Assembly: GCA_021771675.1 (NCBI GenBank)
Contig: JAETOP010000007.1
Coordinates: 1-60,573 of the forward strand
Direction: 5' to 3'
Length of the DNA: 60,573 bases
From: Oscillospiraceae bacterium
GTDB lineage: Bacteria > Bacillota_A > Clostridia > Oscillospirales > Oscillospiraceae
Below the pieces are notes generated by a model. That model made no database searches. It saw only the letters and a program-made list of their open reading frames with translations, and was not told where the DNA came from. Both the position numbers and the translations under genes were made by a program. Below are positions 8,840-17,659 of this stretch, piece after piece (positions within the stretch are counted from its first letter, which is position 1; every line of letters starts with the position of its first letter).

Positions 8840-10393
8840 TTATCCGGTGTATTCTTCGGAGTTCAACAGGAACAGGGACATCAGCATATACAGCCGCTGG
8901 CAGGCATCGTCCAGATTCAGGCCGAACAATTCCTGAATCCTCTGCAAACGGTAGGTCAGGGTGGTGCGGTGTATAATCAGGGAACCGGCGGTCTTGGGAA
9001 TGCTCCGCTCGTTGATGAGATAGGAGCGCAGGGTGCCAAAATACTGGGTGCCGTTCTCCCTGTCGTAGCGCAGGATGGTCAACAGCGAATGATCCACAAG
9101 CATTTCCGCAGGGATCTCCTGTGTGGTGCAGTTGCGGATGTAGTGCAGAGCGCACTCGGAGAAAGGGACAATCCAGTGACTGCTGTTTTCCTCAACGATA
9201 TATTGCAGCACAATGTCCGCCTGCCGAAAGCCCACGTCAATGGCGTGGATGTTGTCCACCGGGTTGGAGATGCCCACATACATACAGCTGTCCCGCACCA
9301 GCGGTGCCAGGATCCTGCGCACTGCGTACTGATCGGTTCCCGGACGGGAGAGATTGACCACCACACAGAGCGTTTTCTGATAGCTGAAGCTGAAATAGCC
9401 CTGAATCTGGGAGGCCAAGGCGTTATTCAGAGCCTTGTCCGAGCGGATGGAGACCGCTTCACTCTGGTTGCGGATTTTGAGGCACAGATAGGTATCCAGC
9501 GGCGCCCAATCCAGAATGTTCAGCGTTGTCTGTAAATCCCGGTTGTCCACCGCTACACCGGACAGCAGATCAATGAAGGTATCCTCCAGGCCCCAGTAGC
9601 GGCGTCTGGAATCCATATCGTCATGCTCAATTAGCTTGACGGCGTAGCGTGCCAGATACTCTGCCGCCTGATACTGCCCTGGCAGCAGAAGAGAGCCAAT
9701 CTCGTTGATCAGCAGCCGTCCGCAGTACACGTTGTTACTGAACAGATTGACATAGAGGCTTTGCATGGTGTAGGGGTACTGTTCGTTGTCCCACAGTCCG
9801 GCGGTGCGGTATTCCAGGGTTTTCTGGTAGTTTTCGTCGTATTTGAATTCGTTAATCAGCCACAGGGGAATGTACAGCTTCCCGGTGTGCTCGTTGTACT
9901 CAAATTTCAGCATTCCTTCCACCTTAGATGACAGGGCGATGACCGAAAACATATTGTCATGGATATACACAGGGTTCCGGAAGAAATCGCTGCCCACCCG
10001 GCAAAGATCCGTCAGGGTGCCGCCGTCAGTGACAATTCTGTTCAACCGGGACTCAAAATCCCGATACCGCTGAAAAATAGAAACAATCTGGTTGAGGGTT
10101 TCGTAGATGGGGCGGCGGAGATTGCGGAGGTGAGGCGCTTTGCCTGCAATATCCTCCCAGGCCACATACCGGTGGGAATCCACAGGGAAGCCCTGGCTCA
10201 TTCCCTCCGGAATCAGGTAGAGGGTATCCTCCTGCAGCTCCGTCTGGCCGCAGTAGACCTGCCAGCACCGCAGGCAGGGGGTATCTCCCGCCGCTTCCAG
10301 GGTAAAATCCCAAAAAAGCTCGTCCAGCGGATCGGCAATCATCTGGATGCTCAGGAGCATCGTATCTGTTGAATTATTCTGGCTTGTGCTCAT
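8840..10393 (-). CDS. PucR/CdaR-family transcriptional regulator
   Basis: Regulator of 517 residues. The C-terminal 70 residues carry the PucR-type helix-turn-helix, recognisable by HRTTLTYRLQRI (usual form H.NTL.YRL..I). A sensor-like middle region precedes it. A TGGAGG site lies six bases before the ATG. The family controls catabolism of purines, aromatic compounds and sugar acids. It is divergent from the YjiH-type gene at 10655, so it probably controls that transporter and perhaps the genes after it. The 9-bp inverted repeat at 10553 and 10591 is a candidate operator. Confidence 0.85.
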   Translation of the reverse strand: MSTSQNNSTDTMLLSIQMIADPLDELFWDFTLEAAGDTPCLRCWQVYCGQTELQEDTLYLIPEGMSQGFPVDSHRYVAWEDIAGKAPHLRNLRRPIYETLNQIVSIFQRYRDFESRLNRIVTDGGTLTDLCRVGSDFFRNPVYIHDNMFSVIALSSKVEGMLKFEYNEHTGKLYIPLWLINEFKYDENYQKTLEYRTAGLWDNEQYPYTMQSLYVNLFSNNVYCGRLLINEIGSLLLPGQYQAAEYLARYAVKLIEHDDMDSRRRYWGLEDTFIDLLSGVAVDNRDLQTTLNILDWAPLDTYLCLKIRNQSEAVSIRSDKALNNALASQIQGYFSFSYQKTLCVVVNLSRPGTDQYAVRRILAPLVRDSCMYVGISNPVDNIHAIDVGFRQADIVLQYIVEENSSHWIVPFSECALHYIRNCTTQEIPAEMLVDHSLLTILRYDRENGTQYFGTLRSYLINERSIPKTAGSLIIHRTTLTYRLQRIQELFGLNLDDACQRLYMLMSLFLLNSEEYTG

Positions 10394-10510
10394 AGCCTGC
10401 CTCCAGAAAACAGAATGGGTTTACTCTGTTTATTCTATCCTAGAAAATGAGGAAAAGCAATAGCAGGAAATAAACAAAATAAGGAAAATTTATGATTCAT
10501 AAGGTTCTAT

Positions 10511-10539
10511 TTGACAATTACAGCCCCGGAATATATGAT
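10511..10539 (+). promoter_or_regulatory. Predicted sigma-A promoter for the YjiH-type gene
   Basis: TTGACA and TATGAT are separated by 17 bases, a near-consensus pair about 115 bases before the ATG at 10655. The leader contains the inverted repeat at 10553-10599. Confidence 0.72.
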
Positions 10540-10552
10540 TATATTATCCATT

Positions 10553-10599
10553 TTGAACAAAGGGAAATATCTGCAACGATTAAGACACAATTTGTTCAA
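10553..10599. promoter_or_regulatory. Inverted repeat, candidate PucR-type operator
   Basis: TTGAACAAA (10553-10561) and TTTGTTCAA (10591-10599) are perfect 9-bp inverted copies with 29 bases between them. They lie just downstream of the predicted promoter in the divergent PucR/YjiH intergenic region. Binding by the PucR-type protein is inference. Confidence 0.45.
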
Positions 10600-10654
10600 T
10601 CCTTATGATTGAGTATGCTTATTTCCCCGCTGTAAGGAAAGGTAGGCCATTTGA

Positions 10655-12121
10655 ATGAAGACATTATCGGATTACCCAGTGAAGACATGGCTTCGGTTTG
10701 TGTTGTTCTCAGCGTTTGGTGTGTTCGCCTTTTTTGTCAATTTCTCCCTGCCTGCGTACCAATTTGTCATCGGCCCCTGGCAGTGGGGCAGGGTCGCCGC
10801 CCAGTCCAATGTGCTGGTGTCCCACTTCACCAATTTCCTGAAGGCTGCGCTGTACACTGGCAATTTCAAGGCCATGCCTTTTGTGGTGTGGGCCATTGGA
10901 GTTTACAGCATCGTGGATTTGTTTGTGCTCCGGCCCAATAAGTTCTGGCACACCACCAAGGTGGCTGCCGCCTTCGCCGTATTCAAGATCATCGGCTTCG
11001 CGCTGCTCTCCTTCCTGGTGGTAAACATCTATTTTGGCGTCAATCCCGGCTGGATGGGATGGTTCTTTAACGGTGTGGATTCCCTGGGAGGAAAGAGTAT
11101 CGGCACCTTTATCATGGATAATATTCTCGTTACCATCTGCATCAGCATCCCGGCGGCGTCTTTGTTCCTTCCGCTGCTGGTGGACTATGGTCTGGTGGAA
11201 TTCGTGGGTGTTCTGGTTCGCAGCATCATGCGCCCGGTGTTCAGGCTCCCCGGCCGTGCCGCCGTCATCATGGTATCCGCCTTCCTGGGCAATTTCTCCG
11301 TGGGGCACATCGCCATCAATGACCAGTATAAGCAGGGCCGTATGACCGAGCGGGAGGCTGTGGTCATCGGCACCAGCATGTCTACCGTTTCTGTGGGCTT
11401 CCTGCTGGCGCTTGCCAACATCAGCGGTCTGACCAATGCCAGCCTCTGGGGCAAGAACTACTGGAACCTGTATTTCTGGATTGCTTTCCTGATTACGCTG
11501 CTGGTCACCCTGGTGGGCGTCAGAATCCCGCCGCTGAGCAAGGTGCCCGACAGCTACTGCGAAGGCGTGGAGCCCGACCCCGAGCAGCCCATCAAAAAGA
11601 ACCTGCTGCGCAGCGCTCTGCAGGAGGGCCTGAATCAGACCCAAAGCCAGGCCGGACTGGGCAGGCGTATTGCCTACATCATGAAGGAGACCATCGGGGT
11701 CCTTGGCACTGTGGCTTCGGGCACCGCCTTCTTCGCTACCTTCGGCGTGGTGCTGTATTCCTTTACCCCCATTGTGGGGTGGCTGGGGTATTTCTTCCGG
11801 CCTCTGTTCCTGCTGTTTGGTTTCCGGGGCGAGGAGCTGGCCATCGCCTCCACCGGTGCAGTGATTTCCCTGGTAGAAGTGACCGTCCCCGCCCTGCTGG
11901 TTACTGTGGGCAGTTGGAGTATGCGGCTGCGCTTCATGCTGGCGGTGATCCCTGTCAGCTCCATCATCTTCCTGGCCAGCTTCGTGCCCTGCCTGATGGC
12001 TACAGACGTGCCCGTGAAGTTCAGCCACATCATGCTCATCTGGTTGGAGCGCATGATCCTGTCCGTACTTATTGCCGGCCTATTTGCCGTTCTGCTGTTC
12101 CCTGCCGGAATGGTAGCGTAA
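10655..12121 (+). CDS. YjiH-family membrane protein (nucleoside recognition/Gate domain)
   Basis: Polytopic membrane protein of 488 residues resembling YjiH, with many hydrophobic segments and a Gate/nucleoside-recognition region around GNFSVGHIAINDQY and GTSMSTVSVGFLLALANISG. These proteins are presumed transporters or transport gates with unknown substrate. The start lacks a well-placed ribosome binding site; GGAAAGG is about 14 bases away. It lies 62 bases before the GPH symporter, so the two may be co-transcribed. The PucR-type regulator is divergent. The neighbours suggest a role in handling the substrate of the methyl-transfer module, but this is not shown. Confidence 0.8.
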   Translation: MKTLSDYPVKTWLRFVLFSAFGVFAFFVNFSLPAYQFVIGPWQWGRVAAQSNVLVSHFTNFLKAALYTGNFKAMPFVVWAIGVYSIVDLFVLRPNKFWHTTKVAAAFAVFKIIGFALLSFLVVNIYFGVNPGWMGWFFNGVDSLGGKSIGTFIMDNILVTICISIPAASLFLPLLVDYGLVEFVGVLVRSIMRPVFRLPGRAAVIMVSAFLGNFSVGHIAINDQYKQGRMTEREAVVIGTSMSTVSVGFLLALANISGLTNASLWGKNYWNLYFWIAFLITLLVTLVGVRIPPLSKVPDSYCEGVEPDPEQPIKKNLLRSALQEGLNQTQSQAGLGRRIAYIMKETIGVLGTVASGTAFFATFGVVLYSFTPIVGWLGYFFRPLFLLFGFRGEELAIASTGAVISLVEVTVPALLVTVGSWSMRLRFMLAVIPVSSIIFLASFVPCLMATDVPVKFSHIMLIWLERMILSVLIAGLFAVLLFPAGMVA

Positions 12122-12183
12122 TCCCACAGCCCTGTATTTTTCGCGCCCTGCGCGATGAATAAAAAAGCTTGGAGGTAATTCTT

Positions 12184-13569
12184 ATGAAAGACACACAGAA
12201 CACCCCTGAAACTCAGAAAAAGGAGCTGAGTTTCTCCCTGAAGTATCTGTTCGGTGTTGGCGATGCGGGCTTTAACCTGATGAGCAACATTGAGACATTC
12301 TACTTCATGACCTTCTTGACGGATTTGGCTGCTTTCAGCCCCGCCATTGCTGGCCTGATCAATTCCATCTTCTCCATCGTCGATGCCTGCCTGTCATGGA
12401 TCTACGGCGGCATCCTCAACGGCACCAAGGCGAAGAAGTGGGGCCGTTACCGCTCCTGGCTGATCCTGGTACCCTGGATCGTGCCCTTCCTGTACGCATT
12501 CCAGTTCATCCGCGTCAGCGACAATGAGATCCTGTCCGCAGTGATCATCATTGCCGCAGCCATTGCCTCCCACGTTGTTTGGAACATTGGCTATGTTGCC
12601 AATGCCACCCTGGTTTCCGTTGTTGGTAAGACCGCCGAAGACAGAGCCACCCTGGCCTCCTCCCGGGGCACTTGGAACAACATCGGCTCCCTGCTGTTCT
12701 CCTACCTGGGCCTGCCTCTGGCCACCCTGCTGGCTGGCGTAGTCGGCGAGACCAGCAAGTTCGCCGCTGCCGCTTTCTGCCTGGGCATTCTGATGGTTCT
12801 GGGCTACTACGCACACTTTAAGATGACCGAGGGCTACGAGGAAATCGAAACCGAGTCCAGCGCCAAGGCGAAGGCTGCCAAGGTTTCCATCCCCGATATG
12901 TTCAAGTCTCTGTTCGCCAATCCCCAGCTGATGATTCTGATGGTCGCCGACCTGGCCAAGTGGTGCGTGAAGTTCGTTACCGCTGCTGCTGCCATCTACT
13001 ACTTCCGTGATGCCATGCAGAATCCCGGCCTGATGACTCCCTATCTGCTGGCCATCGGCCTGGCTGCCATCGTGGGCTCCTACATCACCCGTTACATGGC
13101 AAAGGCCCTGTCCAACCGTACCACCGCCATTATCTCCTTCATCGGCATGGCCATCTCCCTGGCGCTGATTTATGTATTCTACACCAGCTACATCGCTGTT
13201 ATCGCTCTAATGACCCTGGCACAGTTCTTCTACGGTGTCGCCTACTCCATCAGTCCCGCCCTTTATGCCGATACTGTGGTCTACACCACCCACAAGACCG
13301 GCAAGAACGCCGCTGGTTGGATCATGGGCCTGCAGAACCTGCCTCTGAAGGTTGGCGTGTTCATGCGTGGTACCATCGTCGCCGCCTGCCTGGCCGCTGT
13401 GGGCTGGCAGAAGGGCGTCGTCCTTGAGGGCGCTGCCCGCCAGGGCATGACCATTGCTTTGGGTCTGGTTCCCGCCGCACTGTGCGCCGTGGGCGCCGTT
13501 CTGCTCATCTTTGGCTACAAGCTGACCCGTGAGAAGGTTGCTGCCTGCCAGACTGCCATCAACGGCTAA
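12184..13569 (+). CDS. GPH-family cation symporter (MelB-like MFS)
   Basis: Transporter of 461 residues of the glycoside-pentoside-hexuronide:cation symporter family, with about 12 membrane segments. The N-terminal part has the typical motif LFGVGDAGFNL, followed by KKWGRYRSWL in the first cytoplasmic loop. The AGCTTGGAGG site fits the ATG at 12184; a TTG at 12169 lies on the ribosome binding site itself. GPH proteins import sugars and sugar conjugates with Na+ or H+. Placed before an N-acetyltransferase and a methyltransferase, it may import a methylated glycoside or aromatic glycoside; this is inference. Confidence 0.88.
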   Translation: MKDTQNTPETQKKELSFSLKYLFGVGDAGFNLMSNIETFYFMTFLTDLAAFSPAIAGLINSIFSIVDACLSWIYGGILNGTKAKKWGRYRSWLILVPWIVPFLYAFQFIRVSDNEILSAVIIIAAAIASHVVWNIGYVANATLVSVVGKTAEDRATLASSRGTWNNIGSLLFSYLGLPLATLLAGVVGETSKFAAAAFCLGILMVLGYYAHFKMTEGYEEIETESSAKAKAAKVSIPDMFKSLFANPQLMILMVADLAKWCVKFVTAAAAIYYFRDAMQNPGLMTPYLLAIGLAAIVGSYITRYMAKALSNRTTAIISFIGMAISLALIYVFYTSYIAVIALMTLAQFFYGVAYSISPALYADTVVYTTHKTGKNAAGWIMGLQNLPLKVGVFMRGTIVAACLAAVGWQKGVVLEGAARQGMTIALGLVPAALCAVGAVLLIFGYKLTREKVAACQTAING

Positions 13570-13588
13570 TCAGATTATTTTACAGTGT

Positions 13589-13616
13589 TCTCCCCGGGCC
13601 GGAAGGCCTGGGGAGA
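13589..13616 (+). terminator. Strong hairpin after the symporter gene, partial terminator
   Basis: TCTCCCCGGGCC pairs with GGCCTGGGGAGA (one G-T pair) around GGAA. No T-run follows, so it may act as an attenuator or an mRNA-stabilising stem rather than a full terminator. The N-acetyltransferase gene starts 20 bases later. Confidence 0.6.
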
Positions 13617-13636
13617 TGTCAACGGAGAAACGAAGC

Positions 13637-14422
13637 ATGTGTGAATTTCCCTTTGATGTGGATAGATACCTATCCCGCATTGGGGTCGAACGCCCCACAG
13701 AATTGACCTCCGCCAGCCTGCGCAGGCTGGTAAGAGCTCACCTGGAGCGGGTGCCTTTTGAGGTTTTGGAGCTGACGGAGGAAAAAACGCAGCCTTCCCT
13801 GGAGCCCGAGGGGCTATTTGAGAAGATTGTCATCAGAAAACGGGGCGGCTACTGTTTTGAGCTAAACAAGCTGTTTTACCTGCTCTTAAAGGAGCTTGGC
13901 TTTTCTTGCTACTGCGTCGGTGTCCGCTGTATCATCGGGCGACCTGAGCCGGTAGCTATTTCCCATCGTGGAATCATTGTGGAATTTCCTGGAGAAAAAT
14001 GGTATTGCGATGTTGGCTTTGGCGGCAACGGCCCCAAGGGCATCCTGAACCTGCTGGACTCCGAAATTCAAACCATCTGCTTTGAGCGCTTCCAGGTGCT
14101 GCGGGAGGAGGGGCAGTATGTGGTGGTCTATTTTGATCCTGAAGACAGGCCCGTCCGGATGCTGAAATTCCGGGATGAAGCCTATCTGGATGTGGATTTT
14201 AACATGCTGAACGGCTACTATTCCGTCCATCCCAAGTCCCCCTTCCGGGCAAAACGAATCCTGTACCGGTGCCTGGGTGACGGATGGGTCAGCTTCGTGG
14301 GAACAACCTACACAGTTTTCCGTAAGGGCCTTTACACCACGGAGGAAATCACGGAGGAGGCTGCCCAGCGCAGACTTATTCAAACCGAATTCGGTCTCAC
14401 CATCCCGCAATGGGAGACATAA
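13637..14422 (+). CDS. nat: Arylamine N-acetyltransferase
   Basis: Cytoplasmic acyltransferase of 261 residues that moves an acetyl group from acetyl-CoA to aromatic amines, hydrazines or hydroxylamines. The NAT catalytic triad is present: Cys73 in RGGYCFELN, His110 in ISHRG and Asp125 in CDVGFGG. I chose the ATG at 13637 because GGAG lies nine bases upstream and the protein then begins like other NATs (FDVDRYLSRIG). Upstream in-frame ATGs at 13616 and 13529 are less likely. The URO-D methyltransferase follows after 52 bases, so the two may share a transcript. Genomic NAT-methyltransferase pairing is unusual and hints at an aromatic substrate. Confidence 0.9.
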   Translation: MCEFPFDVDRYLSRIGVERPTELTSASLRRLVRAHLERVPFEVLELTEEKTQPSLEPEGLFEKIVIRKRGGYCFELNKLFYLLLKELGFSCYCVGVRCIIGRPEPVAISHRGIIVEFPGEKWYCDVGFGGNGPKGILNLLDSEIQTICFERFQVLREEGQYVVVYFDPEDRPVRMLKFRDEAYLDVDFNMLNGYYSVHPKSPFRAKRILYRCLGDGWVSFVGTTYTVFRKGLYTTEEITEEAAQRRLIQTEFGLTIPQWET

Positions 14423-14474
14423 TACACTACATCATTGAATTACCCATATACATATTTTTCAGGAGGAACAAACT

Positions 14475-15464
14475 ATGTTAACCAAACGCCAGAACCTTTT
14501 GGAAACCATTCATGGCGGCCATCCGGATCGCTTCGTGAACCAGTATGAAGCCTTTGCCATGCAGATTCCCAACGGCTTCTCCATCCACAACCCCGCTCCC
14601 AAGCTAGGTGAGCTGAACGTGGTCAATGCCTGGGGCGTGACCCGTTCCTGGCCCATCGGCACCCCCGGCGCTTTCCCCGTCCACACCCCTGATAAGATTG
14701 TCATCAAGGACATCGAGCAGTGGCAGAAGTACCTGAAGGTGCCCCAGGTGGTCTATGACGCCCAGGTCTGGGAGCCTTTCATCGAGGCTGCTGAGAAGGT
14801 GGATCGGAACGAGCAGTTCTGCACCTCCGCCGTGTTCCCCGGCATCTTCGAAATGAGCCATTACCTGCTGGAGATTCAGAACTGCCTGATGGCTTTCTAC
14901 GAATATCCTGACGAGATGAAGGAAGTTCTGGAGCAGATTACCGAGTTTGAGCTGCAGCTGGCCAAGGAAATCTGCAAATACATCAAGCCCGATGCCCTGT
15001 TCCATCATGATGACTGGGGCAGCCAGCAGTCCACCTTCCTGTCTCCCGATATGTTCCGTGAGTTCATCAAGCCCTGCTACATGAAGGTTTACGGCTACTA
15101 CAAGGAGCACGGTGTGGAACTGATTATTCACCATTCTGATTCCTACGCCGCTACCCTGGTACCCGACATGATCGACATGGGCATCGACATCTGGCAGGGC
15201 GTCATGACCTGCAACAACATCCCCGAGCTGATCAAGCAGTACGGCGGCAAGATTACCTTCATGGGCGGCATCGACAGCGCCACCATCGACTATCCCGGCT
15301 GGACGGTTGCAGATGTGGAGCGGGAAGTTGACCGTGCCTGCCGTGAGTGCGGCAAGCTGTACTTCATCCCCGGCGCCTCCCAAGGCCTGGCTGTGTCCAC
15401 CTTCCCCGGCGTTTACGAGGAAACCACCCGTCAGATCGACCTGGCCAGCAAGCGTTACTTCTAA
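14475..15464 (+). CDS. URO-D-family methyltransferase, likely substrate:corrinoid methyltransferase
   Basis: TIM-barrel protein of 329 residues in the uroporphyrinogen decarboxylase superfamily. In acetogens and methanogens this superfamily includes corrinoid-dependent methyltransferases (MtaA and CmuA, and related demethylases). It has HHDDWGSQQSTFLSP in the middle and LIIHHSDSYAATLVPD where MtaA-type enzymes carry a zinc-binding HxC motif. The cysteine is absent, so this is probably a substrate-side methyltransferase of the HSD type rather than MtaA or a heme-pathway HemE. An AGGAGG site precedes the ATG. The corrinoid proteins, activator and folate methyltransferase nearby support a first-step demethylase. 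The substrate is unknown; a methoxylated aromatic is a fair guess. Confidence 0.8.
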   Translation: MLTKRQNLLETIHGGHPDRFVNQYEAFAMQIPNGFSIHNPAPKLGELNVVNAWGVTRSWPIGTPGAFPVHTPDKIVIKDIEQWQKYLKVPQVVYDAQVWEPFIEAAEKVDRNEQFCTSAVFPGIFEMSHYLLEIQNCLMAFYEYPDEMKEVLEQITEFELQLAKEICKYIKPDALFHHDDWGSQQSTFLSPDMFREFIKPCYMKVYGYYKEHGVELIIHHSDSYAATLVPDMIDMGIDIWQGVMTCNNIPELIKQYGGKITFMGGIDSATIDYPGWTVADVEREVDRACRECGKLYFIPGASQGLAVSTFPGVYEETTRQIDLASKRYF

Positions 15465-15484
15465 CCCAATATTCGGATCTTACT

Positions 15485-15531
15485 AAAAAACCACATCAGC
15501 TGCCCCTTCGGGGTTGCTGATGTGGTTTTTT
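15485..15531 (+). terminator. Strong bidirectional terminator after the URO-D gene
   Basis: AAAAAACCACATCAGC pairs perfectly with GCTGATGTGGTTTTTT, with an inner CCCC-TTCG-GGGG stem-loop. A- and T-runs on both sides let it work in either direction. Confidence 0.93.
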
Positions 15532-15600
15532 AGGGCAACACCGCATAATGGGGCAAAAGATCCGCCGAAAGCCGAAGCTCCCATTGCGCGGTGTTGCCTT
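15532..15600. mobile_element. MITE-like palindromic element, short copy
   Basis: The 69-bp element has AGGGCAACACCGCATAATGGG at the left end and its near-perfect inverted copy at the right end (15580-15600). Its right 42 bases match, in reverse complement, the left end of the longer element at 23060-23222 with only two or three differences. It looks like an internally deleted copy of the same family. No coding capacity. Confidence 0.75.
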
Positions 15601-15662
15601 AGGGTTTTTATGTTTGGCGTGAATCCGCCAAATTCCATTTTCTCGGTTTACAGACGGTGAAG

Positions 15663-16205
15663 TCAATCGTTATACAGAAAGCAGCCGGTATAGGCTATGG
15701 TGCATTTGCCATAGTAGTAGGGCAGGCTGTTGGCCTTGCAGGCTTCCAGAACCACCAGTCCGTAGGCTTCCATGGAGGAAATCTGCCGGTCAGGGAAGCG
15801 GCAGGGCGCATCCGGGTATGTACAGGTTTTGCACAGGGTGCAGCAGCCGGAGCCCAGAGCCAGCACATCCTTCTGATGCTGCCGCAGCAGGCCATTCATT
15901 TTCAGGAAGTTGTCCTTGTGCCGGCGCTCTGTTTCAATCATGCCCTCGCCGTCCAGCTCGTCCTCCAATTCTCCAACGGTCTGCACGAGAATGCCATGAC
16001 AATAGCGGCTGACACGGTCTTCACAATCCTCCAGGCTGCCGCAGCCCGGCGGACAGCTCCAGCGTTTTGCATACATTCCGCAGGAATTGGCCTGGCACAT
16101 CTGCCGAACCTCCGGCTTTACCTGCAGGGTTTTTGGGTCAAGGGGAGCAACGTGAGTAAAGCCCACTTCCCCTGCCAGCTTTGCAATTTCCGTATATTCC
16201 ATCAT
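15663..16205 (-). CDS. DUF2284 cysteine-rich predicted metal-binding protein
   Basis: Small protein of 180 residues of the DUF2284 family. Many cysteines occur in patterns suited to metal or iron-sulfur binding: QANSCGMYAKRWSCPPGCG, a central GSGCCTLCKTCTYPDAPC and a late Cys. The start ATG overlaps the stop of the activator gene (ATGA) with GAGGAGG five bases upstream, so it is coupled to that gene. DUF2284 proteins recur beside corrinoid methyltransferase genes; a redox or metal-delivery role in keeping cobalt active is plausible but unproven. It ends the minus-strand operon that starts with the LysR gene. A TTTGGCG/CGCCAAA stem lies downstream. Confidence 0.82.
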   Translation of the reverse strand: MMEYTEIAKLAGEVGFTHVAPLDPKTLQVKPEVRQMCQANSCGMYAKRWSCPPGCGSLEDCEDRVSRYCHGILVQTVGELEDELDGEGMIETERRHKDNFLKMNGLLRQHQKDVLALGSGCCTLCKTCTYPDAPCRFPDRQISSMEAYGLVVLEACKANSLPYYYGKCTIAYTGCFLYND

Positions 16206-17659
16206 GATTCCTCCTCGAAACACAAACAGTCCACATAGCAGTCATTGAATTCCGGCATGGAGGCCAGCTCTAAGAACTCCGTTCCCCGGGCCAGACGCTT
16301 GCTGTACTCGTATTCGTCGGCGTTCAGCACCGCCATTTTGGCACCTTCTCCTGCTGCATTTCCGATAGGTATGATCCGCTCCCGGAGCACCGGGGGGATC
16401 ATACCAATGGCACAGGCGGAGCTGGGTGCCAGAAAGTTTCCGAAAGCCCCCGCCAGCAGCACCTGCCGAATCTGCGAAACCTTAATCCCCATGCGTTTGC
16501 ACATCAGCTCGATACCTGCCCGGATGGCAGCCTTTGCCAGCTGCACCTCCCGCACATCCTTCTGAGTGAGATAGACCTTGGTTCCCTCCAAATAAAATTT
16601 CGTTCCGTTTTCCATCCGCCCGCTTTCGTTGATTTGCTCTGTTTCAAGCAAAGCGGCGACGAGATCCAGCAGTCCGGAGCCGCACAGTCCCAGGGCCTCC
16701 CCTTCACCAATGACATGGAAATGCAGCGTTCCATCCTCCACGGTAACGTGATCCACCGCACCGGGTGCGCCCCGCATACCGCACTCAATTTTTGCGCCCT
16801 CAAAGGCCGGACCGGCGGCAGTGGAGCAGGCGATTCTGCGTTGTTTGTTCCCCAGCACCATTTCGCCGTTGGTACCGATGTCGATCATCAACGTCAGCTC
16901 CTCCAGGGTATCCAGCTTGGTTGCCAGCAGACAGCCCACGGTGTCCGCACCCACAAAGCCTGCGATGTTGGGCAGAATTCTCACGGTTCCGTCGGGATGG
17001 ATGGGCAGCAGTCCCTCCGGCGGAAGCGTCAGACCTTCGCAGACGCTGGGCATATAGGGCGGCACCGTCAGGGGTTTGGGGTCGATTTCCAGCAGAAGAT
17101 GGTGCATTGCGGTATTGCCCACGATGCTGGCGGCGGTGATGTCCATGGGCTTGATCCCGGCTTCCTTTGCGGCCTTTATGGTCAAATCGGAAAGCGCAGA
17201 GCGGATGCAGCCGGACAGCTCCTTTTCATGGCCGCTCATGGCGTATTCGATTCGGGAAATCACATCCGCCCCAAACTGGGCCTGAGGATTCATGCAGCTG
17301 GTCTTGCTGCACATCTCTCCGGTGATACCGTCCATCAGGTATGCCACCACGGTGGTGGTGCCCAGGTCAAAGGCGATGCAATAGCGGTTTGCGCCGTCCG
17401 GTTTCACAGATGCGGCTGCCGAATCGGTGAGAATTTGGGCGCTGCTGCTCTGGGGAAGCACCAGGGTCATATCGCCATCCACAATAGTCTGACAGGCCAG
17501 CTTCTGCGTCCCGTTTATTGTTACCTTACATTTTCCGCACTTGCCGGTGCCGCCGCAGGGAGCATCCGGGTGCAGCCCGTTCTCCCGCAGCGCCTCCAGA
17601 AGATTTTTCCCCCCGGGAACCTCAATGACCCGGTTCTCTTCAGCAATTGTCAGTTTCAT
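16202..17659 (-). CDS. Reductive activator of corrinoid proteins (2Fe-2S + ASKHA ATPase)
   Basis: Protein of 485 residues of the RACE/DUF4445 family, which uses ATP to return inactive Co(II) corrinoid proteins to Co(I). The N-terminal domain is a plant-type [2Fe-2S] ferredoxin with Cys35, Cys41, Cys44 and Cys56 (CGGTGKCGKC and LACQ). After about residue 100 comes the ASKHA fold with the phosphate loop FDLGTTTVVAYL and IDIGTNGEMVLG. The ATG at 17659 has GGAGG upstream and overlaps the end of the corrinoid protein gene by 20 bases. It should reactivate the corrinoid proteins at 17640 and 20212. Confidence 0.9.
   Translation of the reverse strand: MKLTIAEENRVIEVPGGKNLLEALRENGLHPDAPCGGTGKCGKCKVTINGTQKLACQTIVDGDMTLVLPQSSSAQILTDSAAASVKPDGANRYCIAFDLGTTTVVAYLMDGITGEMCSKTSCMNPQAQFGADVISRIEYAMSGHEKELSGCIRSALSDLTIKAAKEAGIKPMDITAASIVGNTAMHHLLLEIDPKPLTVPPYMPSVCEGLTLPPEGLLPIHPDGTVRILPNIAGFVGADTVGCLLATKLDTLEELTLMIDIGTNGEMVLGNKQRRIACSTAAGPAFEGAKIECGMRGAPGAVDHVTVEDGTLHFHVIGEGEALGLCGSGLLDLVAALLETEQINESGRMENGTKFYLEGTKVYLTQKDVREVQLAKAAIRAGIELMCKRMGIKVSQIRQVLLAGAFGNFLAPSSACAIGMIPPVLRERIIPIGNAAGEGAKMAVLNADEYEYSKRLARGTEFLELASMPEFNDCYVDCLCFEEES

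Noticed and set aside
15605..15640. Strong terminator after DUF2284
   Set aside because: TTTGGCG/CGCCAAA makes a 7-bp stem with only a broken T-run on the minus strand; too weak to list as a terminator, though it may contribute to ending the operon.
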